A stretch of DNA of 64,000 nt, taken from JAFAXA01 sp963777325. GTDB taxonomy: Bacteria > Pseudomonadota > Alphaproteobacteria > Acetobacterales > Acetobacteraceae. Each line of letters begins with the position of its first letter. Position 1 is the stretch's first letter. The translations under genes and the position numbers were made by a program. The stretch is from assembly GCA_963777325.1 (NCBI GenBank), contig CAVZQE010000001.1:124001-188000 (forward strand), read 5' to 3'. Under the pieces are notes generated by a model. The model saw nothing but the letters and a program-made list of their open reading frames with translations. It ran no database searches and was not told where the DNA came from. Below are positions 53,929-63,107 of the stretch, piece by piece.

Positions 53929-55053
53929 TCGTCCTGGGTTGGGCGCGCAGCCCGGTCGTGCCGGTCGGAGGAGCGCTGGCGGGATTTGCCCCGCACGCGC
54001 TTGCCGCGCGGGTGATCGAGGCGGTGTTGGCGAGGGCTCGCGTTCCGGCCGACGAGGTGGGCGCAGTGGTCGCGGGTAACGCCCTCGGGGCCGGCGGCAA
54101 TCCGGCGCGCATGGCCGCGCTCGCTGCGGGCCTGCCGGACCGGGTCGCTGCGTTCACCGTAGACAGCCAGTGTTGCGCCGGGCTCGACGCCGTGATCCTG
54201 GCTTGCGGCCTGCTTGCGGCCGGCGCGGAGGATGTCGTTCTCGCGGGCGGGGTTGAAGCGTGGAGCCGGGCGCCTCTGCGCGCGCACCGGCCGGAGCGTC
54301 CCGGCGGGAAGGCCCGCCCCTACGAACGGCCGGCCTTCGCCCCCGATCCGGCGCGCGACCCGGATTCTGGTCGCAGCGGCGGCTGCGCTCGCGGTCGAGC
54401 GGCGGATCGGCCGTGCGGCCCAGGATGCATTCGCGGCGTCGAGCCACGGGCGTGCCCTGTCGCAGCGGCATCGGATGCGTGCCGAGATCGTGCGGATGGC
54501 GGGTCTCGACTGCGATCCGTATGCCCGGACGCTCTCGCCTGCATTGCTCGCCCGCATGCCCGTGCTTGCCGGCCCGGCCGCTACGGCGGTCAGCCGGATC
54601 GCGGTCGCGCCACGCGCAGATGGCGCGGCGTTCGTGCTGCTCGCGACCGCATCCGGCGCGCGGCGCATGCGGGTCGCGCCGCGCTTCGTCTGGCGCGGCG
54701 GCTGCCAGGTGGGCGGCGTGCCCGAGCGGCCGATGCTCGCCGTGGTGCCGGCGTGCCGGGCGGCGCTGGCGGCGGCGGATGTGTCCGTTCAGGATCTCTG
54801 GGCCGTCGAGTTGCACGAGGCGTTTGCGGTCCAGGCGCTGGCATTCGGTGAGGATCTCGGACTGGACCCGGCCCGGATCGGGCGCGGCGGCGGCGGGCTT
54901 GCCCGTGGGCATCCGATCGGCGCGTCCGGCGCGGTCTCGCTCGTGCGGCTGCTCGCCGACTTGGATCGGGAGGCGCCCGTGGGCGCCTTCGGCCTCGCGA
55001 CGGTCGCCGCGGCAGGAGGACTAGGATCGGCGGCGTTGGTCCAGAAACTCTGA
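53916..55053 (+). CDS. Thiolase in the biotin operon, one frameshift
   Basis: The first frame reads DIVVLGWARSPVVPVGGALA with the acyl-binding Cys in FTVDSQCCAGLDAVILACG. Near 54365 the coding frame shifts, and the second frame continues ILVAAAAALAVERRIGRAAQ to a catalytic His in RGGGGLARGHPIGASGAVSL. The C-terminal cysteine loop, usually CxGGG, reads TVAAAGGLGSAALV without Cys. Start overlaps the ligase stop by 13 bases. A single missing base explains the split. Lack of the second Cys suggests altered or lost thiolase chemistry even if the frame is restored. Confidence 0.78.
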
Positions 55054-55077
55054 TGGGAAGCGAGGGCGCGTTCGTCG

Positions 55078-56073
55078 TCAGCTTGGCCCTTCCGGCACCA
55101 GCACCGCCGCGCCGGTGAACGTGCCTCGCCGCAAGCCGAGCAAGGCCTCGTTCGCCTGTTCCAGAGGGTAACTGTGAGTCTCCGTGGTGACGGGCACCTG
55201 CGGCGCGAGCGCCAGGAACTCCTCCGCGTCCCGCCGTGTGAGGTTTGCGACGGAACGCAAGCTCCGCTCCTGCCACAGCCAGGCGTACGGGAATGCCGGA
55301 ATGTCGCTCATGTGAATGCCGCCGCAGACGACGGCGCCGCCGGGGGCCGTCGCTCGCAATGCCGCGGGAACGAGCGCGCCCACGGGGGCGAAGATCAGGA
55401 CGGCGTCCAGCCGTTCCGGCGGCGTCTCTTCGGAGCCGCCGGCCCACACCGCGCCGAGCCGGCGCGCGAAGTCCTGCGCCGCCGAATCGCCGGAGCGCGT
55501 GAACGCGAAGACCTCGCGGCCCTGATGGCGCGCGACCTGGGCTACGATATGCGCGGCCGCGCCGAAGCCGTAGAGGCCAACGCGGCGGGCATCGCCAATC
55601 ATGCGTAGCGAGCGGTATCCGATCAGCCCGGCGCAGAGCAGCGGCGCGGCCTCGGCATCGCCGTAGCGGTTGGGAATGGGGAAGCAGTAGCGCGCGTCGG
55701 CGACGGTGTATTCGGCATAGCCGCCGTCGATCTGATAGCCCGTGAAGCGTGCGCGCTCGCAGAGATTCTCCCGGCCCGAGCAGCAATACGCGCACACCCC
55801 GCAGGTCCAGCCGAGCCACGGCACCCCGACGCGATCGCCTGGGCGGAACCGGTCCACATCGTCGCCGGTCGCGACCACGCGGCCGACAATCTCGTGACCG
55901 GGTATTAACGGCAGCTTCGGGTCGGATAGCTCGCCATCGACGACGTGCAGATCCGTGCGGCAGACCGCGCAGGCGCACACCCGGATGAGAACTTCATGGG
56001 CTGCCGGCTGCGGCGTCTCGACCTCGACGGCCTGCAGCGGCTCGCCCGCTCGGCACAGCAGCATGGCGCGCAT
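55078..56073 (-). CDS. Zinc-dependent alcohol dehydrogenase
   Basis: This 331-residue medium-chain dehydrogenase has the catalytic zinc ligands Cys38 in CAVCRTDLHVVDGEL and His60 in PLIPGHEIVGRV. The structural zinc Cys set is CGVCAYCCSGRENLC. The Rossmann motif VGLYGFGAAAHIVAQV lies near residue 165. A GAGGAG ribosome site precedes ATG 56073. It belongs to the type often linked to broad alcohol or aldehyde oxidation. The gene ends near the thiolase, on the opposite strand. Confidence 0.9.
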   Translation of the reverse strand: MRAMLLCRAGEPLQAVEVETPQPAAHEVLIRVCACAVCRTDLHVVDGELSDPKLPLIPGHEIVGRVVATGDDVDRFRPGDRVGVPWLGWTCGVCAYCCSGRENLCERARFTGYQIDGGYAEYTVADARYCFPIPNRYGDAEAAPLLCAGLIGYRSLRMIGDARRVGLYGFGAAAHIVAQVARHQGREVFAFTRSGDSAAQDFARRLGAVWAGGSEETPPERLDAVLIFAPVGALVPAALRATAPGGAVVCGGIHMSDIPAFPYAWLWQERSLRSVANLTRRDAEEFLALAPQVPVTTETHSYPLEQANEALLGLRRGTFTGAAVLVPEGPS

Positions 56074-56120
56074 GGCTGTCTCTCCTCGGCGGTCGGACGC
56101 CACGCGGAAGCGCGGCCCGG

Positions 56121-56681
56121 TCAGTAGGCCACGCGCACATCGACGGTCAGATCCGGATGGCGTTCGCGGACAACGCGCAGGACGGGCCAGGGTGTCCAGT
56201 CGGCTGTCCAGAATGCGCAGCGGAAGCTCCGGCGGGAGTCCGGCGGCGGCAACCGGCGAACGTGCCGCGCGCCCCACGTTGTGCCCCAGTTTTCCCAGAG
56301 CCACGCTCGCGCCTCCGGGTCGTCCGGCCCGAGGCGCAGGATGGCGCGCGGCACGGGAACAAGCGCGTGCAGGTCGAACGGGCAACCACGCCCGACACCG
56401 GCGAGCGACACAGCCTCCTCGTGGCGCTCCCACATGGCATCGCGGAGTTGCCGGGCCAGGATGCGGGCGCCGGCCAGGCTGATCGCGCGGGTCCGCGAGG
56501 AACTCGCGAGCAGGAGGTGGAACCAGTCCTCCTCGATCCGATCGTAGTCGAGAATCCAGGGAACGACGCCAGCCCCGATTGCCGATTCGCGGAGCCGGTC
56601 GAGCGCCCTCTCGTCGCCCACGACCGTCAACTCATGGTAGAGCCAGTCGGGATGGGCAAGCGCAAGCGGCCGGACGGCCAC
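56121..56681 (-). CDS. DUF1281-like protein
   Basis: This 186-residue protein has WENWGTTWGARHVRRL and FWTADWTPWPVLRVVRERHP, matching the ENWGTKW and FxTAWxPP patterns of the DUF1281/YubB group known from plasmids and phages. The rest is unassigned. It starts 3 bases after the tyrosine recombinase stop and may be co-expressed with it. The cellular role is unknown. Confidence 0.62.
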   Translation of the reverse strand: MAVRPLALAHPDWLYHELTVVGDERALDRLRESAIGAGVVPWILDYDRIEEDWFHLLLASSSRTRAISLAGARILARQLRDAMWERHEEAVSLAGVGRGCPFDLHALVPVPRAILRLGPDDPEARAWLWENWGTTWGARHVRRLPPPDSRRSFRCAFWTADWTPWPVLRVVRERHPDLTVDVRVAY

Positions 56682-56684
56682 GGC

Positions 56685-57641
56685 CTACAGACCGAGCAGC
56701 TTGACCGGGCTTTCGTCCATCAGCTTGGCGCGGCGCACGTAGCGGCGCATTGATTTCAGGTCGGCATGCCGCGTGTGGCTCATGATGGCCTCGTCCCGCG
56801 CACCCGCCTTGTAAGCCTGCGTGATGAAACCCGCCCGCAGGCCGTGCGGCGAGAGGCGCTCGTTCGGCGGGACGGTGAGGCCGGCTTCGGCCGCGCGCCG
56901 CCGGAGGATCTGGCGCACCGCCTCGGGGCACAGCCGGCCGGTTTCGATGGTCCCCCACTTGTCGACCTTCCGGAACACGGGTCCGTAGACCGTTTCCGAC
57001 GCCTCGAGCCACGCCCGGATCGCGCGCACGGGGCACGTCTCCCGCGTCTTGCCTTGCGGCAGGCCGATTTCGGCGCCTTCGCCCTCCGGGTCCGTCTTGG
57101 CGCGCGGGATCAGCAGCCGGAGGCCTTCGTGCGTGAAGGTGATGTGCTCGCGGTCGATGCCGACGAGTTCGGATCGCCGCAGCGCCCCGGCAAAGCCGAT
57201 CAGCAACAGGGCGCGATCGCGCAAGCCCGTCAGACCGCCGTCGCACACGGCGACGAGGCGGCGCATCTCGGCCGTTGTCAGGGCCGCTGCCTGCCGTGGC
57301 GGCGTGCCGTGCTGGCGGAGAATGCCGCGCAAGGTCGTGCGGATCGCCGGGTGCGAGGGCGTCCAGTCATGCCCCGCCAGCCGATGCGCCTGCCCGATCG
57401 CGGCCAGCCTGCGGCGCAGGGTGGAACGGCCCCGTGTCGTCGCGAGCGAGGAGAGATAGGCGGCGATCATCCCTGGGTCCGCTGGCAGCGCGGGCGTGCC
57501 CGCGACCGCGCACCACGTGCTGAACTCTGACCAGTCGGTGCGATAGGCGCGTTTCGTCGCTTCGGAGTAGGCCGACTTGGCATACGCAGCGGCGGCCTCC
57601 ACATCGGCGGCCGGGGCGAGGGCGGGAGGTTGGGCGCGCAT
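56685..57641 (-). CDS. Tyrosine recombinase / integrase
   Basis: This 318-residue site-specific recombinase has an N-terminal SAM-like DNA-binding domain (YSEATKRAYRTDWSEFSTWC). The catalytic domain has the first Arg in GFAGALRRSELVGIDREH, HxxR in RLSPHGLRAGFITQAYK and HTRHADLKSMRRYVRRA with the final Tyr. It looks complete. No tRNA or clear att site is next to it, so it may be the integrase of a small island or a domesticated recombinase. Confidence 0.9.
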   Translation of the reverse strand: MRAQPPALAPAADVEAAAAYAKSAYSEATKRAYRTDWSEFSTWCAVAGTPALPADPGMIAAYLSSLATTRGRSTLRRRLAAIGQAHRLAGHDWTPSHPAIRTTLRGILRQHGTPPRQAAALTTAEMRRLVAVCDGGLTGLRDRALLLIGFAGALRRSELVGIDREHITFTHEGLRLLIPRAKTDPEGEGAEIGLPQGKTRETCPVRAIRAWLEASETVYGPVFRKVDKWGTIETGRLCPEAVRQILRRRAAEAGLTVPPNERLSPHGLRAGFITQAYKAGARDEAIMSHTRHADLKSMRRYVRRAKLMDESPVKLLGL

Positions 57642-57716
57642 CTCGCATCGTAGTCTGATCGACCGGCCGCCTTCGCCGCAAGCCGGTTCTTAACGGTTAA
57701 CGCGTAGATCGGCGCC

Positions 57717-58226
57717 ATGCGGAATGATCCGAGGCACGTCGCCGCCGCGAGCGTGCTTACTCTCCTGCTCGCCCGCTGTGCGTCGCCGCTCCCCTTTTTG
57801 CAGGCGCCGGTCTATGTAGGGATCGATACGATGGCGAGCGCCGAGGCCCGAACTCGGCTCCTAGCGGATCTTGCAGCCGTCCCCTGGTTGCGTGTCGTGG
57901 ACCTCGCCGTGGCGCGGAATGCGTGGGCCTTCGACGCGCTGCCAGCGAACAAGCTCCGGCTCTCGGTCCGGCTCGATCGCGGGGAGATGTGCGCCGATGC
58001 GTGGTACAGCGTCTGGGCTGGCGCGCGATTCGCATACAGCTCCGGTCTTGCGGTCCCGCGCGTGGCCACGGACGGCGGGGCGGAAAGCTGTCTCGCCCTG
58101 CTCGCGAGCCGGCTCGCTGAGCGGCTCTCCGCTGCGGAGGCGGCGGAACGCGCGCCCTCTAGTAGTCGTCCGACTGCTCCAGCAGTGGCGATTCCGAGGC
58201 GGTCTCGAAGCCCAGCATCCGTGTGA
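57717..58226 (+). CDS. Putative lipoprotein
   Basis: This 169-residue protein has a hydrophobic N-terminus and a lipobox-like LLLARC at residues 17-22, so it may be anchored in the envelope. The body (LLADLAAVPWLRVVDLAVAR, then WYSVWAGARFAYSSGLAV) shows no known domain. The last 30 residues are low in complexity and overlap the convergent gene by about 68 bases. Unknown function. Confidence 0.45.
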   Translation: MRNDPRHVAAASVLTLLLARCASPLPFLQAPVYVGIDTMASAEARTRLLADLAAVPWLRVVDLAVARNAWAFDALPANKLRLSVRLDRGEMCADAWYSVWAGARFAYSSGLAVPRVATDGGAESCLALLASRLAERLSAAEAAERAPSSSRPTAPAVAIPRRSRSPASV

Positions 58227-58999
58227 CGGTCCGGACAATCGCGCCCGTGCGATCCCGCCGCAGCGACGCGGTCAGCGCAAATCCGCGGTCCTGCCCAATG
58301 CCCGGTCGCACTTCCAAAGTTATGGTATCGGAATCGGTGCCCCCCGCCGACCCTCGACTCCTGCGGAGGTCCGGGTGACAGGACGCGCACGTGGGGCGCA
58401 GGTTCGTAGAAGGCAGCGAGGATCTCGCACGCCCGCTGTGCCGCGGAAGCGTGGTCGCCGCCTGTCTCGATCCGGACTATGACCTCCTCCGAGTCCGATG
58501 CCGCCGCCTCGAACCGCGGTGCTCGCGCCAGCCGGGCATGCTGCATGACGATGTCGGCGGCTTCCGGACCGGGCTCCTCTCCCGAGACGTGGACGGTCAG
58601 CGAGTCGTCTGGCAGAGCGCCCGAGTTCGACAATGGCCGCAAGAGAGCCAGAGCACCGGTGATCGAGGCGGCGGGGATCGACACCCGGGATGCCCGCGCG
58701 ATCGCGTCCGGCTGCGTCGGGGCGAAGGCGGCAAAGCCGAGCGTCCACTCCGGGTTCGCGCCGTAGCGGCCCACCGCATCCAGCAGCTTGGCCGCACCTC
58801 CGCCCTCCTCTCCACCCTGGTACAGGATGGCGAGGTCGGCCGTCTCGCCGGGGCCGACAATCTGGAGCGGCAGGTTGTCCAACCGCGCCCGGACGTTCTG
58901 ATCAGGCGCTCCAATCCTGAACTCTTGGCTGAGCGGCTCTCGGCATGGGCAGGGTTCCTCCCGGTAATCAGCAAACCACGTCCGGGACGCTGACGCCAA
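58159..58999 (-). pseudogene. Unknown gene with one frameshift
   Basis: The frame from a TTG at 58999 reads NLPLQIVGPGETADLAILYQ and RYGANPEWTLGFAAFAPTQP, then EEVIVRIETGGDHASAAQRA. At a run of six G at about 58352-58357 the coding character passes to another frame: ITLEVRPGIGQDRGFALTAS, then MLGFETASESPLLEQSDDY and a stop at 58159. The unshifted frame continues for 180 codons with Arg/Ser-rich sequence unlike protein. No family is recognised. Confidence 0.5.
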
Positions 59000-59103
59000 G
59001 CACTCCTTAATCCCGCATGATTTAATAATTGACGGTGAGTTACCGCCCGGTTAATTGTCGTCCTCAAGGGTCGGAGCGAAACGCGCAAGGGGGAGGTCAT
59101 CGG

Positions 59104-60321
59104 ATGGGGCACACGGCCAACGGGCAGGGCGGAAACTCAATCATCGTCCGGCAGTACAACGAAAGGGTCATCCTGTCGGCGCTCCGCCGGCTCGGCGAAG
59201 CATCCAAGGCCGATCTGGCGCGCCAGGCCAGCCTGACGCAAAACACGGCCGGTCAGATCGTGCGCGAACTCGAAATTCAGAGATTGGTTCGGCCGGTGGG
59301 CAAGCGAAGCGGTGCGCGCGGGCAGCCCGCGACGATGCTCAGGCTCGATCCCGACGGTGCCTACTCGATCGGCATCAAGCTCGGGCGGCGGTCGGCCGAC
59401 GCTCTCCTCGTCGATTTCAGCGGCAACATCCTGGAGGCGCATCGCCACGAGCGCGTGTTTCCCCGGCCCGACGAAGCCCTCGATCTGGTGCTTGGGGAGA
59501 TTGAGGCATTGCGGGGCCGCATTCCGGTCACCACGCGGGGGCGTCTCGCCGGCGTCGGGTTGGCGATGCCATACAATCTGGGGAGTTGGCGCCGGGAACT
59601 CGGTCTGTCCCGGGAGCTGTGCGCGGCGTGGACGGGCTACGATCTCGCCGGCGAACTCCGCAAGAAACTGGACGTGTCCGTATTTGTCGAGAACGACGGA
59701 ACGGCGGTCGCGGTCGCTGAGCTGTTCGGGGGCCTGGGCCGCGAATTCGATGATTTCGTGAGCGTCTTCATCGGCACGGCGATCGGCGGGGGCGTGGTGC
59801 TACGGGGCGAGTGCCGGCAGGGGCCGACGTTGAACGCGGGCGACGTCGGGCTGATGCCGACATCGCCCTCGCGGCTCTCAAGCGCGCCGCGGCCCGAGCG
59901 ACACTCCGACCTTCTGCTGACGCGCGCGTCGGTCGGCTCGCTGATCCGGCACCTGAACGCGAGCGGGATCGCGGTCGGCTCGCGCGCGGACCTTGAAGCC
60001 GCCATCCCCGCAAACCCCGTCCTAGTCGATGAGTGGATAGAGGATTGCGCGGATGCGCTCGTCACGCCGTTACTGTCGATCGCGTCCATCCTCGACGTCG
60101 AGGCGATCGTCCTCAACGGCGATCTTCCCCCAGAGTTGATTGGGAAATTGCTGCACCGGCTGACCGATCTGCTGGCCGAGGCCGCGCCGGAAGCGCGGCG
60201 GCCTCCCGTGCTTCGCTGCGGCACGGTCGGGCGCAACGCGGCAGCGCTGGGCGCGGCTATCCTGCCGTTCCATTTCAACTATAGTCCGGTCCAGCAGATC
60301 CTCTTCGGTGCAGGCATGTAG
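59104..60321 (+). CDS. ROK-family transcriptional regulator
   Basis: This 405-residue repressor-type protein has a winged-helix N-terminus (VILSALRRLGEASKADLARQ, then LTQNTAGQIVRELEIQRLV) and a ROK sugar-binding fold with VFVENDGTAVAVAELFGG and VFIGTAIGGGVVLRGE. The CxCGxxGC zinc site of most ROK proteins is absent; that region reads AGDVGLMPTSPSRLSSAP. GGAGG stands before ATG 59104. It precedes a sugar ABC transporter by 130 bases and probably controls it in response to a sugar. Confidence 0.87.
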   Translation: MGHTANGQGGNSIIVRQYNERVILSALRRLGEASKADLARQASLTQNTAGQIVRELEIQRLVRPVGKRSGARGQPATMLRLDPDGAYSIGIKLGRRSADALLVDFSGNILEAHRHERVFPRPDEALDLVLGEIEALRGRIPVTTRGRLAGVGLAMPYNLGSWRRELGLSRELCAAWTGYDLAGELRKKLDVSVFVENDGTAVAVAELFGGLGREFDDFVSVFIGTAIGGGVVLRGECRQGPTLNAGDVGLMPTSPSRLSSAPRPERHSDLLLTRASVGSLIRHLNASGIAVGSRADLEAAIPANPVLVDEWIEDCADALVTPLLSIASILDVEAIVLNGDLPPELIGKLLHRLTDLLAEAAPEARRPPVLRCGTVGRNAAALGAAILPFHFNYSPVQQILFGAGM

Positions 60322-60352
60322 ATTAAGTCACCGTGTTGAACTATCCCGATTT

Positions 60353-60364
60353 TCCCACGTGGGA
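60353..60364. promoter_or_regulatory. Candidate operator palindrome
   Basis: TCCCACGTGGGA is a perfect 12-bp palindrome 87 bases before the ABC ATPase start, between the ROK gene and the transporter. Its placement fits an operator for the ROK regulator. No second copy was noticed. Confidence 0.4.
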
Positions 60365-60450
60365 CGTAGTGGAAGGCAAACGGCTGCGGTAAACAGTATG
60401 AACAGTCCGTTGGCGGCGTAAGCCGCGCGGCGGTCAGGGGGGGGCGGAAC

Positions 60451-62013
60451 GTGGATCAGGTAACGACCGCGATTGAGCCGGCGCCGGTCGGCGGCGCTGT
60501 CCCGGCGCTCGAGATGGAGGGCATTTCGAAGACGTTTCCAGGGGTCAAGGCTCTGGACAACGTTCAGCTGCGCGCGTACGGCGGTGAAGTCCTGGCGCTC
60601 ATGGGCGAAAACGGCGCCGGCAAATCCACGCTCATGAAGATTTTGTCCGGGGCCTATCACGCGGATCCGGGCGGCAAGATCCTGATCAGCGGCAAGCCGG
60701 TAAACATCACCGATCCGATCGCGGCGCGACGCCAGGGCATTGCGATCATCTACCAGGAACTGGCGCTCGCGCCGAACCTCACGGTGGCCGAGAATATCCA
60801 TCTCGGCAGCGAATTGCGCAAATCGGGCGGCCGCGTCGACCGAGCGTCGATGCGGGAAGGCAGCAGGCCGGTGCTCGAACGCCTGGGCGCCCCGTTCGGC
60901 CCGGACACCACGGTCGGAACGCTGTCCATCGCCGAGCAGCAGCTCGTCGAGATCGCCCGCGCGCTCCACAGCCAGTCGCGCATTCTCGTGCTCGACGAAC
61001 CGACCACCCCGCTCTCCTCGCGCGAGGTGGACCGGCTGTTCGCGCTCGTGCGCAAGCTGCGTTCCGAGGGCATCGCGATCATCTATATCAGCCATCGCAT
61101 GGCGGAGATCTACGAACTGGCCGACCGCGTCTCCGTCCTGCGGGACGGCACCTATGTCGGCACGCTCGTTGGAAAGGAGATTAGCGCTGAATCACTGGTG
61201 AAGATGATGGTCGGCCGCGACCTGTCGACTTTCTACAAAAAAGATCACGACGCCCGTGACGAGCGGGGCGCGTTGGTCCTCGAAGTCAAGGGCATCAACG
61301 ACGGCGGCAAAAGAGTGAAGCCCGCCAGCCTGCAACTGCATCAAGGCGAAGTGCTCGGCATCGCCGGATTGGTCGGCTCCGGACGGACCGAGCTCGCGCG
61401 CCTGATCTATGGCGCGGACAAACGTGCCGGCGGCGAGATCCTGCTGGATGGCAAGCCGGTTGCCATCGACGCGCCGGAAGACGCGCTCGACGTCGGAATC
61501 GCCTATCTGACGGAGGACCGCAAGCGGCTTGGGCTTTTTCTCGACATGTCATGCGGCGAGAACATCAATCTCGGCGTTATCGCCAGAGACGCCTGGCGGC
61601 GCATGGTCCTGAACCGGCTCAAGGCCCGGGACCGCTCCGAAACGGCGTTCAAGGCGCTCCGCGTCCGGGCGGCGAGCCCGCTGGTCGCGGTTGGCAGCCT
61701 GTCCGGCGGGAATCAGCAGAAGGTTCTGCTGTCCCGATGGCTGGAGATCGGCCCGCGCGTGCTGATCCTGGACGAGCCGACGCGCGGCGTCGATATCGGC
61801 GCGAAGTCCGAGATCTATCGGATCATCGACGAACTCGCGCAGCGCAACATCGGCATAATCGTGATTTCGAGCGAGCTGCCCGAGATCATCGGTATCTGCG
61901 ACCGCGTCCTCGTGATGCGGGAGGGGCACATCGAAGGGGAAGTGGGCGGCACGACGGGGCGGGCAATCACGCAGGAAAACATCATGGCCTATGCGGCGGG
62001 CATCGCGGCATAA
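60451..62013 (+). CDS. Sugar ABC transporter ATPase (RbsA/XylG type)
   Basis: This 520-residue tandem ATPase drives import of a monosaccharide. The first domain has MGENGAGKSTLMKILSG, LSIAEQQLVEIARALHSQS and LVLDEPTTPLSSREVD. The second has the degenerate GLVGSGRTELARLI, then LSGGNQQKVLLSRWLEIG and LILDEPTRGVDIGAKSEI. This asymmetry is typical of the CUT2 family. GTG 60451 is the start. It forms an operon with the permease (23 bases away) and binding protein. Confidence 0.93.
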   Translation: MDQVTTAIEPAPVGGAVPALEMEGISKTFPGVKALDNVQLRAYGGEVLALMGENGAGKSTLMKILSGAYHADPGGKILISGKPVNITDPIAARRQGIAIIYQELALAPNLTVAENIHLGSELRKSGGRVDRASMREGSRPVLERLGAPFGPDTTVGTLSIAEQQLVEIARALHSQSRILVLDEPTTPLSSREVDRLFALVRKLRSEGIAIIYISHRMAEIYELADRVSVLRDGTYVGTLVGKEISAESLVKMMVGRDLSTFYKKDHDARDERGALVLEVKGINDGGKRVKPASLQLHQGEVLGIAGLVGSGRTELARLIYGADKRAGGEILLDGKPVAIDAPEDALDVGIAYLTEDRKRLGLFLDMSCGENINLGVIARDAWRRMVLNRLKARDRSETAFKALRVRAASPLVAVGSLSGGNQQKVLLSRWLEIGPRVLILDEPTRGVDIGAKSEIYRIIDELAQRNIGIIVISSELPEIIGICDRVLVMREGHIEGEVGGTTGRAITQENIMAYAAGIAA

Positions 62014-62035
62014 CGGCTGGCGGGAGGAGAAAATC

Positions 62036-63070
62036 ATGTCCGAGACGGGCACCAAAGTCACCGCGCCGGCCGGACCATCCGGCGGCGCCGGACTGTCATC
62101 CCGGCAAGTGCAGATCCGCAGCATGATTCAGGCCATGGGCATGCTGCCGGTGCTGATCATCCTGGCGATCGGCTTTCACTGGTTGTCGGGAGGCCGGTTC
62201 TTCACGGGGCAGAACATCTCGATCGTCGCGCAGCAGGCGTCGATCAACACCGTCCTCGCCTCCGGCATGACGTTCGTGATCCTGACGGGAGGTATCGACC
62301 TGTCGGTCGGCTCGATCCTCGCCATTTCCGCCATGATGGCCCTGATCGCTTCGCTGTGGCCGGGCGTGGGGCTGCTCGGCATCTTGGCAGGCATCGTGAC
62401 CGGACTCGTCTTCGGGCTGATCAATGGTGGCCTGATCGCGTTCGGGAACCTGCCGCCGTTCATCGTCACGCTCGGATCGCTGACCGCCGTGCGCGGGCTC
62501 GCTCGCCTCGTCGGGAACGACGCCACGATCTTCAACCCGGACCTTCCATTCGCCTTCATCGGCAACGGCAGTCTAACGATCTTTCCGGGCATCTCGATCC
62601 CCTGGCTCGTCATCATCGCCCTGATCGTGATCGTGATTTCCTGGTTCATTCTTCGCCGGATGGTGCTCGGCACCTGGATCTACGCGGTCGGCGGCAATCC
62701 CGCGGCGGCGCGCCTTTCGGGCATCAAGGTCTGGGTGGTGCTGCTGTTCGCCTACGCCGCCTCGGGCTTGCTGGCCGGATTGGGCGGGGTGATGTCGGCG
62801 GCACGGTTGTTCGCGGCGAACGGTCTGCAACTCGGTCAGTCCTACGAACTCGATGCGATCGCCGCCGTTATCCTCGGCGGCACGAGCTTCGTGGGCGGCA
62901 TCGGGTCGATCTGGGGCACGTTGGTCGGCGCACTGATCATTGCGGCGCTGACGAACGGGCTCGTGCTGCTCGGCGTCTCCGACATCTGGCAGTTCATCAT
63001 CAAGGGCCTGGTGATTATCGGCGCCGTCGGCCTTGATCGCTTCCGTCTGCAACACGGCGCCCGAACCTGA
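62036..63070 (+). CDS. Sugar ABC transporter permease (RbsC type)
   Basis: This 344-residue inner-membrane permease has 8 to 10 helices and CUT2 signatures: MTFVILTGGIDLSVGSILA, LIAFGNLPPFIVTLGSLTAV, VGGNPAAARLSGIKVW and VILGGTSFVGGIGSIWGTLV. A GGAGGAGA ribosome site precedes ATG 62036. It forms the channel for the sugar delivered by the next gene product. Confidence 0.93.
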   Translation: MSETGTKVTAPAGPSGGAGLSSRQVQIRSMIQAMGMLPVLIILAIGFHWLSGGRFFTGQNISIVAQQASINTVLASGMTFVILTGGIDLSVGSILAISAMMALIASLWPGVGLLGILAGIVTGLVFGLINGGLIAFGNLPPFIVTLGSLTAVRGLARLVGNDATIFNPDLPFAFIGNGSLTIFPGISIPWLVIIALIVIVISWFILRRMVLGTWIYAVGGNPAAARLSGIKVWVVLLFAYAASGLLAGLGGVMSAARLFAANGLQLGQSYELDAIAAVILGGTSFVGGIGSIWGTLVGALIIAALTNGLVLLGVSDIWQFIIKGLVIIGAVGLDRFRLQHGART

Positions 63071-63107
63071 ACCGGCGCTGCTATCGAGAAACGAGGAGAG
63101 AAACGAT

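Noticed and set aside
57812..58158. Continuation of the minus-strand frame from 58999 beyond 58159
   Set aside because: The Arg/Ser-rich reading lies opposite the lipoprotein-like gene; a neighbouring frame gives a better C-terminus and stops at 58159.
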